Assembly (NCBI RefSeq): GCF_002250705.1
Contig: NZ_NMVP01000009.1
Location: forward strand, 1 to 64,000
Origin: Enemella evansiae
Lineage (GTDB): Bacteria; Actinomycetota; Actinomycetes; Propionibacteriales; Propionibacteriaceae
Direction: 5' to 3'
Length of the DNA stretch: 64,000 bases
In this document: in pieces, positions 1 through 7,560 of the stretch
Layout: every line of letters starts with the position of its first letter
How positions within the stretch are numbered: the first letter of the stretch is position 1
The notes under the pieces: generated by a model
Seen by the model: the letters and a program-made list of their open reading frames with translations, nothing else
What the model was told of the DNA's origin: nothing
The model's database searches: none
Position numbers and translations under genes: made by a program

Positions 1-2
1 TG

Positions 3-161
3 GTCATCATCGGCCGGCTGCGCCGCGACCCCGACACCCAGGCCTACTTCCACCGACGCACCAGCGAACACAAGACCCGCGCCGAAACCATCCGATGCCT
101 CAAACGCCACCTCGCCCGCACCATCTACCGAAACCTCAAAACCGACCTCATGACCACTTGA
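3..161 (+). mobile_element. C-terminal fragment of a transposase, probably IS110/IS116 family (5' end outside window)
   Basis: The reading frame enters from outside the window and stops at a TGA at 159-161, leaving the last 52 residues. The visible tail is basic and Arg/His rich, with an IRCLKRHLAR segment. I associate that pattern with the C-terminus of actinobacterial IS110/IS116-type (DEDD) transposases, but no catalytic residue lies in the visible part. Codon use favours AAA and CAA more than the genes that follow, which fits acquired DNA. A fragment of the 41-nt palindromic repeat family follows directly. The family call rests on a short tail and is tentative. Confidence 0.5.
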
Positions 162-164
162 CGA

Positions 165-232
165 TCTATAGGACCGTCGCTCGGCACTGCTCCGCTTCGC
201 TGCGCATGCCGAGCTACTCGATGAGCGTGCAG
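165..232. repeat. Degenerate copy of the 41-nt palindromic repeat (family A)
   Basis: The segment after the transposase tail contains GCCGAGCTACTCGATGAGCG near its end. This matches the right half of the palindromic repeat seen intact at 1933-2101 and 62455-62495. The left half is diverged. The copy fills the gap between the transposase fragment and the convergent HNH gene. Confidence 0.5.
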
Positions 233-236
233 AAAC

Positions 237-1850
237 CTAGCCCGGGTTGGGAATCAGGGCAGGCTGGGACTCCGGCGGAGCCGGCTTCTTCGTCTCCTTC
301 TTCGCCCTCTTCTGTGTCGCCGCGTCGGCCTGGTCGCGGGCAGCTTGGCGTAGGTCTCGGAGGCGTTGGTTCTTGCGGGCACGGCGGAGTCGCTCGCGTT
401 CGCGAGCTTCGTCGGCGGCTTGTTCGGCTTCGGCCTGTTCCTTCTCCAACTGGGATTGACCGTTGCACAGAGTGTCGCGAAGCAGCTGTTCGGTCCGGGA
501 CAGGGAGGCGGCCGGGTCGTTGATCAGGTGATCGGGCGGTGGATGGTCCCAGGTCCCGTGGCGGCTGACCCAGGCTTCCTGCCCTGCCGGTGTTTTCCAG
601 TGGAACACCCCCGGGGAGGGTTGCTCGACCCGGAATCCGGCGTGGGTTCGTGCCCGATGCGAGGCCCGGCTCAACGGCCCCAGGTTGTCCGAACTGGTCG
701 GCCCCTCGGGGGCGGGAATGGTGTGGTCCAGGTCGATCCCGCGGCCGAACGCACTGCGATTCGAGCGGGGGAACATCACATACCGGTCGCGGAGCTTCAC
801 CCGCTGCGCCAATTCGTCGCTGGGTCGGTAGGTGTTCACCATGACCGGGGCGGCCAGGTCGATCACCGGCCGCACCCGCACGGTGCCAGAACAGTGTTCC
901 AGCAGTTCCTTCAAGTGCTGGAGGGTGACCGGTCCGAGGGTGTCGCCTTCACCACCACGGCCATTCGCGAGGTCGCGGGAGGTCATGTGAAGGATCAGCT
1001 CGGCACCGTGCCGGCACCTCTCGCTTGTCGTTGTGACGACTTCGCCGTTGTTGTTGACCACATCCCCTTGCGGGGTGACGATCGCGCCGTCGAACAGGGA
1101 GGGCTGCAGCAGTTGCCGCGCCCGGTCGGGATGCGCCAGATGCCCCAGGGCTTCGGCGCGGAGTTCGTCACGGCCGGCGGTGGAGCCGCCGGCTTTCAAG
1201 ACATCGGCCAGGCGGTCGAGGGTGCCGTTGAGCTGGTGCGCATCACAAGCGTCCATCGATGCGAACAGGTTCGTGATCCCTGCTATCGAGGACGACTGGA
1301 ACTCGACGCGGCGTTGCTTCTTGGCGGCCTGGCGTTCGGCTTCTATGTCGTCGTTGAGAATCAACGCGACCTGGGCCTCGGTCGTCGCCACCGCTCGTTT
1401 CGGCGTGAGGTTGACCAGCCGGAGTGACCACAGGGAGTCGAACTCGCGGGCCTGGGTGAAGTTCAGGTGCAAGGCGGCGCGGGTGATGTCGCGGGCGACC
1501 CAGACGGGGATGTCGCAGTCCAAGGTGGCCTGCCACAGGATCGGATGCCGATGCCGCAGATTCAGCACGTCGGCGGTCCAGACCTGCGCGGTCTCGGGCG
1601 AACACCCCAATGACATCGCCAACTCGAGGTGGAAGAACTCGGTGATGCCGGGCGTACCGTCCGCACCGGGGAACACGAGCTGCTCCCCGTGGAGCACGCG
1701 GGCGGTCAACTCGTCGGTGTGGGTGTTCAACCCGGAGTAGGTGTCGCAGGCGGCGGCGATCGCAACCAGCCGGTGTGCTTCGGCCTGGGCGATGGTGTCG
1801 CTTTCGGCGCGGATCGCTGCGAACACTTCGGCTCGTGGGTTGGTGGTCAT
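237..1850 (-). CDS. DUF222 / HNH endonuclease domain protein (13E12-repeat type)
   Basis: A 537-residue protein with a long helical DUF222-like N-terminal region (about residues 1-300) and an HNH nuclease module around residues 370-430. The module carries a GIDLDHTIP motif and downstream His/Asn positions. The last 80 residues are a Lys/Arg/Glu-rich helical tail. The start ATG at 1850 has a strong GGAGGTGA Shine-Dalgarno sequence upstream. Proteins of this family are multicopy in actinobacterial genomes and often sit beside mobile elements, as here next to a transposase remnant and palindromic repeats. The biological role is not established; HNH nuclease activity is inferred from the motif. 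No partner gene is evident. Confidence 0.85.
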   Translation of the reverse strand: MTTNPRAEVFAAIRAESDTIAQAEAHRLVAIAAACDTYSGLNTHTDELTARVLHGEQLVFPGADGTPGITEFFHLELAMSLGCSPETAQVWTADVLNLRHRHPILWQATLDCDIPVWVARDITRAALHLNFTQAREFDSLWSLRLVNLTPKRAVATTEAQVALILNDDIEAERQAAKKQRRVEFQSSSIAGITNLFASMDACDAHQLNGTLDRLADVLKAGGSTAGRDELRAEALGHLAHPDRARQLLQPSLFDGAIVTPQGDVVNNNGEVVTTTSERCRHGAELILHMTSRDLANGRGGEGDTLGPVTLQHLKELLEHCSGTVRVRPVIDLAAPVMVNTYRPSDELAQRVKLRDRYVMFPRSNRSAFGRGIDLDHTIPAPEGPTSSDNLGPLSRASHRARTHAGFRVEQPSPGVFHWKTPAGQEAWVSRHGTWDHPPPDHLINDPAASLSRTEQLLRDTLCNGQSQLEKEQAEAEQAADEARERERLRRARKNQRLRDLRQAARDQADAATQKRAKKETKKPAPPESQPALIPNPG

Positions 1851-1932
1851 CTTTGGTCACCTCCTCAACTGCTACGCCCAACATTAGTCATAGTGTTCGA
1901 ATAACTCAAGAGGTTTGGGGAGATTTTTTCGG

Positions 1933-2183
1933 GTTCATCTCGACACGGTCGCTGCGCGACCTACTCGATGAACGTGAGGGCGCAGGGGCGTACGGGGTTC
2001 ATCTCGACACGGTCGCCGCGCGACCTACTCGATGAACGTGAGGGCGCAGGGGCGTACGGGGTTCATCTCGACACGGTCGCTGCGCGACCTACTCGATGAA
2101 CGGGTGGAGGCCTCGCTGCGCGGCCTGCTCGATGGACGTGGGGGGGGGTGCCGCGCATGGCCGATTGCTCGATGAGCGTGGGG
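1933..2183. repeat. Tandem array of 41-nt palindromic repeats with a 64-bp period (family A)
   Basis: This gene-free stretch (1851-2203) holds three near-identical 41-nt units at 1933-1973, 1997-2037 and 2061-2101. They are separated by two copies of the same 23-nt spacer. Each unit is an imperfect palindrome with outer arms GTTCATC/GATGAAC and inner arms GGTCGC/GCGACC around a 3-nt loop. Copy 2 differs by one loop base (TGC to CGC). Two degenerate partial copies follow, at about 2105-2140 and 2150-2183, running up to the coxD start region. Identical spacers point to tandem duplication rather than a CRISPR array. Confidence 0.9.
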
Positions 2184-2203
2184 TATCTCCTAGGGTGGCG
2201 GGC

Positions 2204-3100
2204 ATGGACGACGACGTCTCGGCGTACGCCGACACCCTCGGTACGCCCGACAGGGTCCGCGAGACCCTCGCCGGTACCGGTTATCTGGCCGGTGATGCGC
2301 TGGCCACCACGGTCTTCCTCGCCGCCGGGATGCAGCGGCCACTGCTGCTGGAGGGTGAACCGGGCACCGGAAAGACTGCGCTCGCGCAAGCGCTCGCCGA
2401 CAGCGTCGGGCTCCCATTGGTCCGGTTGCAGTGCTACGAGGGCATCGATGCCGCGCAGGCGCTCTTCGACTGGGACTTCCCGCGGCAGATCCTGCACCTG
2501 CGCGCCCTCGAAGCCGCCGGCGCGGTCGACGCCGACGCCGCCGAGGACTCCCTCTATGCCGACCGATTCCTGCTGGAACGCCCGATCCTGGCCGCCCTCC
2601 GCCGCCCGTCGGTGCTGCTGATCGACGAGATCGACCGCGCCGACGACGAGTTCGAGGCCTTCCTGCTGGAGGTGCTCTCCGAGTGGCGGGTCAGCATCCC
2701 CGAGGTCGGCACCATCGGCACCGAGACGCCACCGCTGACCGTGCTCACCTCCAACCGCACCCGCGAGCTGCACGACGCCCTCAAACGACGCTGCCTCTAT
2801 CACTGGGTCGATCACCCGGATTTCCAGGCAGAGCTGGAAATCCTGCGTACCAGGCTCCCCGACGTCCCACCCCTGCTCGCCGAACAGGTGGTCACCGTGG
2901 TGCAGCAACTGCGCGCCACCGAGGGCCTGGTCAAACCGCCAGGGGTCGCCGAATCGCTGGACTGGGCGCGCGCCCTGCACCGCCTCGGCGCGACCGAACT
3001 CGACCTGCCCCGCGCCGCCGCCAGCCTCGGCGCGATCGTCAAGTATCGCGAGGATTCCCAGCGGGTCCGCCAGGCCCTGGACCGGCTGCTGACGCCATGA
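2204..3100 (+). CDS. coxD: CoxD-like MoxR-family AAA+ ATPase
   Basis: A 298-residue MoxR-type AAA+ ATPase. Walker A is GEPGTGKTA near residue 50 and Walker B is LLIDEIDRAD near residue 145, followed by a TSNRTREL sensor-like segment. In CO dehydrogenase-type clusters CoxD acts with the VWA protein CoxE in maturation of the Mo/Cu or Mo active site of the large subunit. That role is taken from the family. I chose ATG 2204 because longer forms would translate the palindromic repeat upstream. The stop overlaps the start of the VWA gene in an ATGA, so the two are translationally coupled. It is the first gene of a coxD-coxE-xdhC run. Confidence 0.88.
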   Translation: MDDDVSAYADTLGTPDRVRETLAGTGYLAGDALATTVFLAAGMQRPLLLEGEPGTGKTALAQALADSVGLPLVRLQCYEGIDAAQALFDWDFPRQILHLRALEAAGAVDADAAEDSLYADRFLLERPILAALRRPSVLLIDEIDRADDEFEAFLLEVLSEWRVSIPEVGTIGTETPPLTVLTSNRTRELHDALKRRCLYHWVDHPDFQAELEILRTRLPDVPPLLAEQVVTVVQQLRATEGLVKPPGVAESLDWARALHRLGATELDLPRAAASLGAIVKYREDSQRVRQALDRLLTP

Positions 3101-4227
3101 CCGCCCACCCACCCGAGGAGATCCTGCTCGGCTTCGTCACCGCGATCCGCGCCGCCGGCGTACCCGCCGGACCGGACCGGACCGAGAACTTCCTGCGCGC
3201 CACCAGCCTGGTCGACCTGGCCGAACCGGAACGGGTCCGCGCGGCCGGCCGCGCCACCCTGTGCGGCCATCCCGACGACCTGCACCGCCACGATCAGGTC
3301 TTCGACGCCTGGTTCGGCGCTGGCCACGACCAGCAACCCGGCCCGGGCGCCCCGCCCCAGCCGGCCACCCTGCGTACCCTGCCACCCACCGACGACCGCG
3401 CCGACGGCCAGGGCATTGAGCAGGACACCGACGACGTGGTCCGCGCCGCCGCCAGCGAACTCGAACTGCTCCGCCAGCGCGATGTCGGCGAACTCACCCC
3501 CGCCGAGCGCCAGATCCTGGAACGCCTGCTCGCCGCGCTGCCGCTCCGCCTACCGACCCGCCGCGCCAGCCGCGCCACCCCGGCCCATCGCGGCCGGGTC
3601 GATGCCCGGCGTACCCTCCGGGCCTCGTTGCGGCACTGGGGTGAACCCGCTCGGATCGCGCACCGCCGCCGCGGTCACCGGCCCCGCCCGGTGGTGCTGC
3701 TGCTCGACATCTCCGGGTCGATGGAGCCCTACGCCGAGGTGCTGCTCCGGCTCGCGCACCGCTATCTGCAGGTCGCCGACAGCACCCACGGCCGCCACCC
3801 GGTCGAGGTGTTCACCCTCGGCACCCGGCTCACCCGGCTGACCCGCGCACTGGGGCATCGTGACGCCGACGAGGCGCTGCGCGCGGCCGCCCGCACCGTC
3901 CCCGACTTCTCCGGCGGCACCCGGCTCGGGGAGACGCTGCGCGCGTTCACCGAGCGCTGGGGTCGCCGCGGCCTGGCTCGCGGGGCGGTCGTGGTGATCG
4001 TCTCCGATGGCTGGGAACGCGGCGATCCGGCACTGCTCGGCGAACAGGTCGAGCAGCTGCACCGGCTCGCGCATCGGTTGATCTGGGCCAATCCGCATCG
4101 TGGCCGGGTTGGGTACCAGCCCGTACAGTCGGGGATCGTGGCGGTGCTGCCACACCTGGATGCGTTCGTCGCCGGGCACTCGCTGGCGGCGTACACCGAA
4201 CTGGCGGAGGTGATCGCCGATGCGTGA
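3097..4227 (+). CDS. coxE: CoxE-like von Willebrand factor A domain protein
   Basis: A 376-residue protein. Its N-terminal half is Pro/Arg rich and without obvious fold. The C-terminal half (about 190-376) is a VWA domain with the MIDAS motif DISGSM and a downstream SGGTRLGE segment with the second MIDAS Thr. CoxE-type VWA proteins pair with MoxR AAA+ ATPases as metal-centre chaperones. The start ATG overlaps the coxD stop, and the end overlaps the following xdhC-type start by 8 bp, which gives a three-gene operon. Confidence 0.87.
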   Translation: MTAHPPEEILLGFVTAIRAAGVPAGPDRTENFLRATSLVDLAEPERVRAAGRATLCGHPDDLHRHDQVFDAWFGAGHDQQPGPGAPPQPATLRTLPPTDDRADGQGIEQDTDDVVRAAASELELLRQRDVGELTPAERQILERLLAALPLRLPTRRASRATPAHRGRVDARRTLRASLRHWGEPARIAHRRRGHRPRPVVLLLDISGSMEPYAEVLLRLAHRYLQVADSTHGRHPVEVFTLGTRLTRLTRALGHRDADEALRAAARTVPDFSGGTRLGETLRAFTERWGRRGLARGAVVVIVSDGWERGDPALLGEQVEQLHRLAHRLIWANPHRGRVGYQPVQSGIVAVLPHLDAFVAGHSLAAYTELAEVIADA

Positions 4228-5341
4228 GGTGCTCCCAGAATTGCTGCAGTGGTGGGAATCCGGCGAGACCGTCGCCCTCGGCACCGTGGTCGCGACCTTC
4301 CGCTCCGCGCCCCGCCCGCCCGGCGCCTCGATGATCGTCGGCCCCGCCGGGGAGGCCGTCGGCTCGGTCTCCGGCGGCTGTGTCGAGGGGGCCGTGCACA
4401 CCCTCGGCGAGGAGATCCGCGGCACCGGTACGCCCCAGCTGGAGCGTTACGGCGTCTCCGACGATGTCGCGATGGGCGTCGGGCTGACCTGCGGCGGCAT
4501 CCTCGACGTGTGGGTCGAGCAGGTGAACACCGAGACCTTCCCCGAGCTCGGTGAGGTCGCGGCGGCGATCGAGGAGGGTACGCCGATCGCGGTGGCCACG
4601 GTGGTGGCGCACCCGGACCCGCAGTGGCTGGGGCGGCGGATGGTGATCCGGCCGGATCGTCCCGCGCCGACGGAGGTGCTGGTCAGTCAGCGGGCCACCG
4701 ACGCGATCCGCGACGACGCGGCCGGGCTGCTCGCCGCCGGGCACCACGCCACCCTCGAATACGGGCCCGACGGGGAGCGCCGCGGCGAGGGGATGCGGGT
4801 CTTCGTCTGGGCCTTCGCGCCGCCGCCGCGGATGCTGGTCTTCGGCGCCATCGACTTCGCCGCCGCGGTCGCCCGGGTCGGTTCCTTCCTGGGCTACAAG
4901 GTCACCGTCTGCGACGCCCGGCCGATCTTCGCCACCGCCAGCCGCTTCCCGCACGCCGACGAGGTGGTGGTGAAGTGGCCGCACCGCTACCTGCGCGGCG
5001 AACTGGAGGCCGGCAGGATCGACGCCCGCACGGTGATCTGCGTGCTCACCCACGACCCCAAGTTCGACGTACCGCTGCTCGAGGTCGCGCTGCGGCTGCC
5101 CCAGGTCGCCTACGTCGGCGCGATGGGCTCGCGGCGTACCCACGACGACCGGCTGGCCCGGCTCCGCGAGGCCGGGCTCACCGATGCCGAACTCGAGCGG
5201 CTCTCCTCACCGATCGGACTGGACCTCGGGGCGCGTACGCCGGAGGAGACCGCCGTCTCCATCGCCGCCGAGATCATCGCCCGGCAGTGGGGCGGGAGCG
5301 GCGACCCGCTCAGTGAGCTCGCCGGCCGCATCCATCACTAG
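4220..5341 (+). CDS. XdhC/CoxF family molybdoenzyme maturation protein
   Basis: A 373-residue member of the XdhC/CoxF/CoxI family. These proteins bind the molybdenum cofactor and deliver its sulfurated form to xanthine-dehydrogenase-type enzymes. The N-terminal XdhC domain shows an SGGCVEGA motif near residue 55 and a CGGI motif near residue 92. The C-terminal Rossmann-like domain contains VFGAIDFAAA and a YVGAMGSRRT motif. It starts inside the end of the VWA gene (ATG 4220) and is probably cotranscribed with coxD and coxE. Its TAG overlaps the convergent stop of the dioxygenase gene. Confidence 0.88.
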   Translation: MREVLPELLQWWESGETVALGTVVATFRSAPRPPGASMIVGPAGEAVGSVSGGCVEGAVHTLGEEIRGTGTPQLERYGVSDDVAMGVGLTCGGILDVWVEQVNTETFPELGEVAAAIEEGTPIAVATVVAHPDPQWLGRRMVIRPDRPAPTEVLVSQRATDAIRDDAAGLLAAGHHATLEYGPDGERRGEGMRVFVWAFAPPPRMLVFGAIDFAAAVARVGSFLGYKVTVCDARPIFATASRFPHADEVVVKWPHRYLRGELEAGRIDARTVICVLTHDPKFDVPLLEVALRLPQVAYVGAMGSRRTHDDRLARLREAGLTDAELERLSSPIGLDLGARTPEETAVSIAAEIIARQWGGSGDPLSELAGRIHH

Positions 5342-6126
5342 ACCCACCCCGTACCGCAGGGGCCGCCCATCGCGGACTCGCCGATCCGCACCGCCGAGCC
5401 GTCCGGGGCGAGCAGGGGTTGATAGAACGACGCCACCTGCACCGAGGCCTGCGGCACGAAGTGGAAGATCAGCGCGCGCCGGAACCGGTCGGCGGTGCGG
5501 TTGGGCAGCGACCCGTGCACCAGGCTGCCGTGGAAGACCAGCGCGTCACCGGCCGCCATCGAGGTGGTCCGGATCGGCACGCCGGCGGGCACCGGCACCT
5601 GGTCGTTGGTGAACGACGCCTCGGTGTCGGCGGGCTCGGGGCAGAGCAGCGGCTGGCGATGGGACCCGGGCACCACCCGCAGCGAACCGTTCTCGGCCGC
5701 GCAGTCATCGATCGCGATCCAGACGGCCAGGCAGGTCTCCGGATGGGCGCGCAGGAAGTGGTTGTCCTGGTGCAGCGCCTGCCCGCGCGCACCCGGCGGC
5801 TTGAAGTAGAACATCGACTGCGCACCCCAGGCCGGCCCGATCAGTCCGGTGACCACCGACTGCACCCGCTCGTCGAGCATCAGGTCCCGGACCCGGGCGC
5901 CGTCGGACGAATCCTCGCGATGCGGATGGACGATCCGCGGATATCGGTGCAGCACATCGTCGGCGGACACGTGGTCGTCGTGCCCCAGCGCGGTGTCGGC
6001 CTCGATCCGATCGGTGAACCGCGTACCGATCTCCACCGCCTCGGCCGGGGTCAGCAGGCCCGCGACCTGGACCACCCCCTCCCGGTCGAACTCCGACACC
6101 AGTTGCTCCCGCAGTGCATGTGACAT
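5338..6126 (-). CDS. Phytanoyl-CoA dioxygenase (PhyH) family Fe(II)/2-oxoglutarate oxygenase
   Basis: A 262-residue PhyH-family oxygenase. The Fe(II) ligands are visible as the HQDNHF motif (HxD) near residue 125 and the distal His in LVHGSLPNR near residue 205, with a downstream Arg for 2-oxoglutarate. The closest general resemblance is to small-molecule or ectoine-hydroxylase-like PhyH proteins; the substrate is unknown. I chose ATG 6126 (MSHALREQ); upstream ATGs at 6153 and 6162 are possible. It is transcribed divergently from an AraC-type gene only about 55 bp away, an arrangement typical of a catabolic gene and its dedicated activator. The pair interrupts the cox-like cluster. Confidence 0.85.
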   Translation of the reverse strand: MSHALREQLVSEFDREGVVQVAGLLTPAEAVEIGTRFTDRIEADTALGHDDHVSADDVLHRYPRIVHPHREDSSDGARVRDLMLDERVQSVVTGLIGPAWGAQSMFYFKPPGARGQALHQDNHFLRAHPETCLAVWIAIDDCAAENGSLRVVPGSHRQPLLCPEPADTEASFTNDQVPVPAGVPIRTTSMAAGDALVFHGSLVHGSLPNRTADRFRRALIFHFVPQASVQVASFYQPLLAPDGSAVRIGESAMGGPCGTGWV

Positions 6127-6181
6127 GCTCCAAGCCTGGTTCGCAGAATCCATGCTCACCATTGATTCAAGAGCTGTCTGC

Positions 6182-7024
6182 ATGGAAGATCCTGCTGTGA
6201 GCGCCCTCGTCACCGAATTCGAACCGGCCGCCGGGACCCTCGTCGGCTGGATGTCCCAGGCCACCGGCTACCGGGTCCGCCGGCTCGCCGGACGCGACGA
6301 CCACCTGCTGCTGCTCACCCGCGACGGCGCCGGCCTGATCCGTACCGCCGCCGGCGCCGTACCCGTGCCACCCGGCGCGATCGTCCACCTCGACCGGGCC
6401 CACCCGCAGGACTACGGCACCGATCCCGCGGCCGGCCGCTGGGGATTCTGGTACGCCCACCTGCCCGCCGGCGACACCCTCGACGCGCTGCTCGACTGGC
6501 CCGCCGAACAGTCCGGGGTGAGCCGATTGGTGCTGGACCGGCGGATCGCCGACCGGGTCGCCGCCGCGCTGGAGGAGGCGAGCATGCTGCTGCCCTCCCC
6601 GGGCCGGCACTCCGGAGCCCTGGCTCGGAACGCGCTGGAGCGAGCGCTGCTGTGGTGTGACACCCGCAACCCGCGGGCCGAGCAGGTCGACCCCCGGCTC
6701 TGGCAGGTGCTGGAACACCTGCACACCCACCTGGCCGAGCCACTCGGCGTACCCGAACTCGCCGCGGTCGCCGGGCTCTCACCCTCGCGCCTGCAGCATC
6801 TGTTCGCCGACCAGCTCGGCGGCACGGTGATGGCGCACGTCGAGTCCCGCCGGATGGAACGGGCCCGATTGCTGCTGCAGAGCACCGAGCTGCCGGTCGG
6901 CGTGATCGCGGCACAGGTGGGGTACGCCGATCCGCTGTATTTCAGCACCCGGTTCCGGCTCCGGCACGGGGTCTCGCCCACGGGCTGGCGACAGCGCTTG
7001 CCCCGGCCTCCCCGCGCTGACTAG
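6182..7024 (+). CDS. AraC-family transcriptional regulator, divergent to the PhyH gene
   Basis: A 280-residue AraC-type regulator. The N-terminal half is a cupin-like effector domain containing VPPGAIVHL. The C-terminal 100 residues carry the double helix-turn-helix, with LAAVAGLSPSRLQHLF as the first HTH and the family signature VGYADPLYFSTRFR at the second. ATG 6182 is used; a GTG at 6197 is an alternative. It probably regulates the divergent dioxygenase gene from the short shared intergenic region, and could also affect coxS, which begins 56 bp after its stop. Confidence 0.88.
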   Translation: MEDPAVSALVTEFEPAAGTLVGWMSQATGYRVRRLAGRDDHLLLLTRDGAGLIRTAAGAVPVPPGAIVHLDRAHPQDYGTDPAAGRWGFWYAHLPAGDTLDALLDWPAEQSGVSRLVLDRRIADRVAAALEEASMLLPSPGRHSGALARNALERALLWCDTRNPRAEQVDPRLWQVLEHLHTHLAEPLGVPELAAVAGLSPSRLQHLFADQLGGTVMAHVESRRMERARLLLQSTELPVGVIAAQVGYADPLYFSTRFRLRHGVSPTGWRQRLPRPPRAD

Positions 7025-7080
7025 GGTCGGTGCATACGTGACCGGGATCACGTGCCCGGCAAAGGTGCCCAGGAGGTTGC

Positions 7081-7560
7081 ATGACCAGGATCACCCTCAC
7101 CGTCGATGGGGCGAAGGTCTCCGACGATGTCGAACCACGCATGCTGCTGGTGCAGTATCTGCGCGAGAAGCTCGGTCGCACCGGGACGGTGATCGGCTGC
7201 GACACCTCCAACTGCGGCGCCTGCACCGTGCACCTGAACGGCCGCTCGGTGAAGTCCTGCAACGTCCTCGCGGTGCAGGCCGACGGCGGCGAGGTGACCA
7301 CCATCGAGGGCCTGGCGGCCACCGCGGACGGCGAGCTGCATCCGGTCCAGGAGGCGTTCCGTGAATGCCACGGCCTGCAGTGCGGATTCTGTACGCCGGG
7401 GATGATCATGCAGGCGGTCGACCTGCTGAACGAGAACCCCAGCCCCAGCGAGGAAGAGATCCGCCTGGGCATGGAGGGCAACCTCTGCCGGTGCACCGGC
7501 TACCACAACATCGTCCGTTCGGTGCAGTACGCCAGCGGGCAGCGGGAGGGAGCACGATGA
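7081..7560 (+). CDS. coxS: Molybdenum hydroxylase small [2Fe-2S] subunit (CoxS-like)
   Basis: A 159-residue subunit with two [2Fe-2S] clusters. The N-terminal plant-type ferredoxin domain has the cluster motif CDTSNCGAC plus a downstream Cys. The C-terminal all-helical domain has CGFCTPGM and CRCTGY. These proximal and distal clusters carry electrons from the Mo site of the large subunit to FAD in the medium subunit. Length is normal for the family. A ribosome site (AGGAGG) lies just before ATG 7081. The stop overlaps the coxL start (ATGA). With coxL and coxM it forms the S-L-M heterotrimer genes. Confidence 0.93.
   Translation: MTRITLTVDGAKVSDDVEPRMLLVQYLREKLGRTGTVIGCDTSNCGACTVHLNGRSVKSCNVLAVQADGGEVTTIEGLAATADGELHPVQEAFRECHGLQCGFCTPGMIMQAVDLLNENPSPSEEEIRLGMEGNLCRCTGYHNIVRSVQYASGQREGAR

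Noticed and set aside
1933..2101. CRISPR-like pattern of three repeats with spacers
   Set aside because: The two spacers are identical in sequence and no cas genes are present, so this is a tandem duplication of a palindromic repeat.
2096..2203. N-terminally extended CoxD starting at ATG 2096
   Set aside because: The extension would translate the palindromic repeat and does not resemble MoxR proteins.
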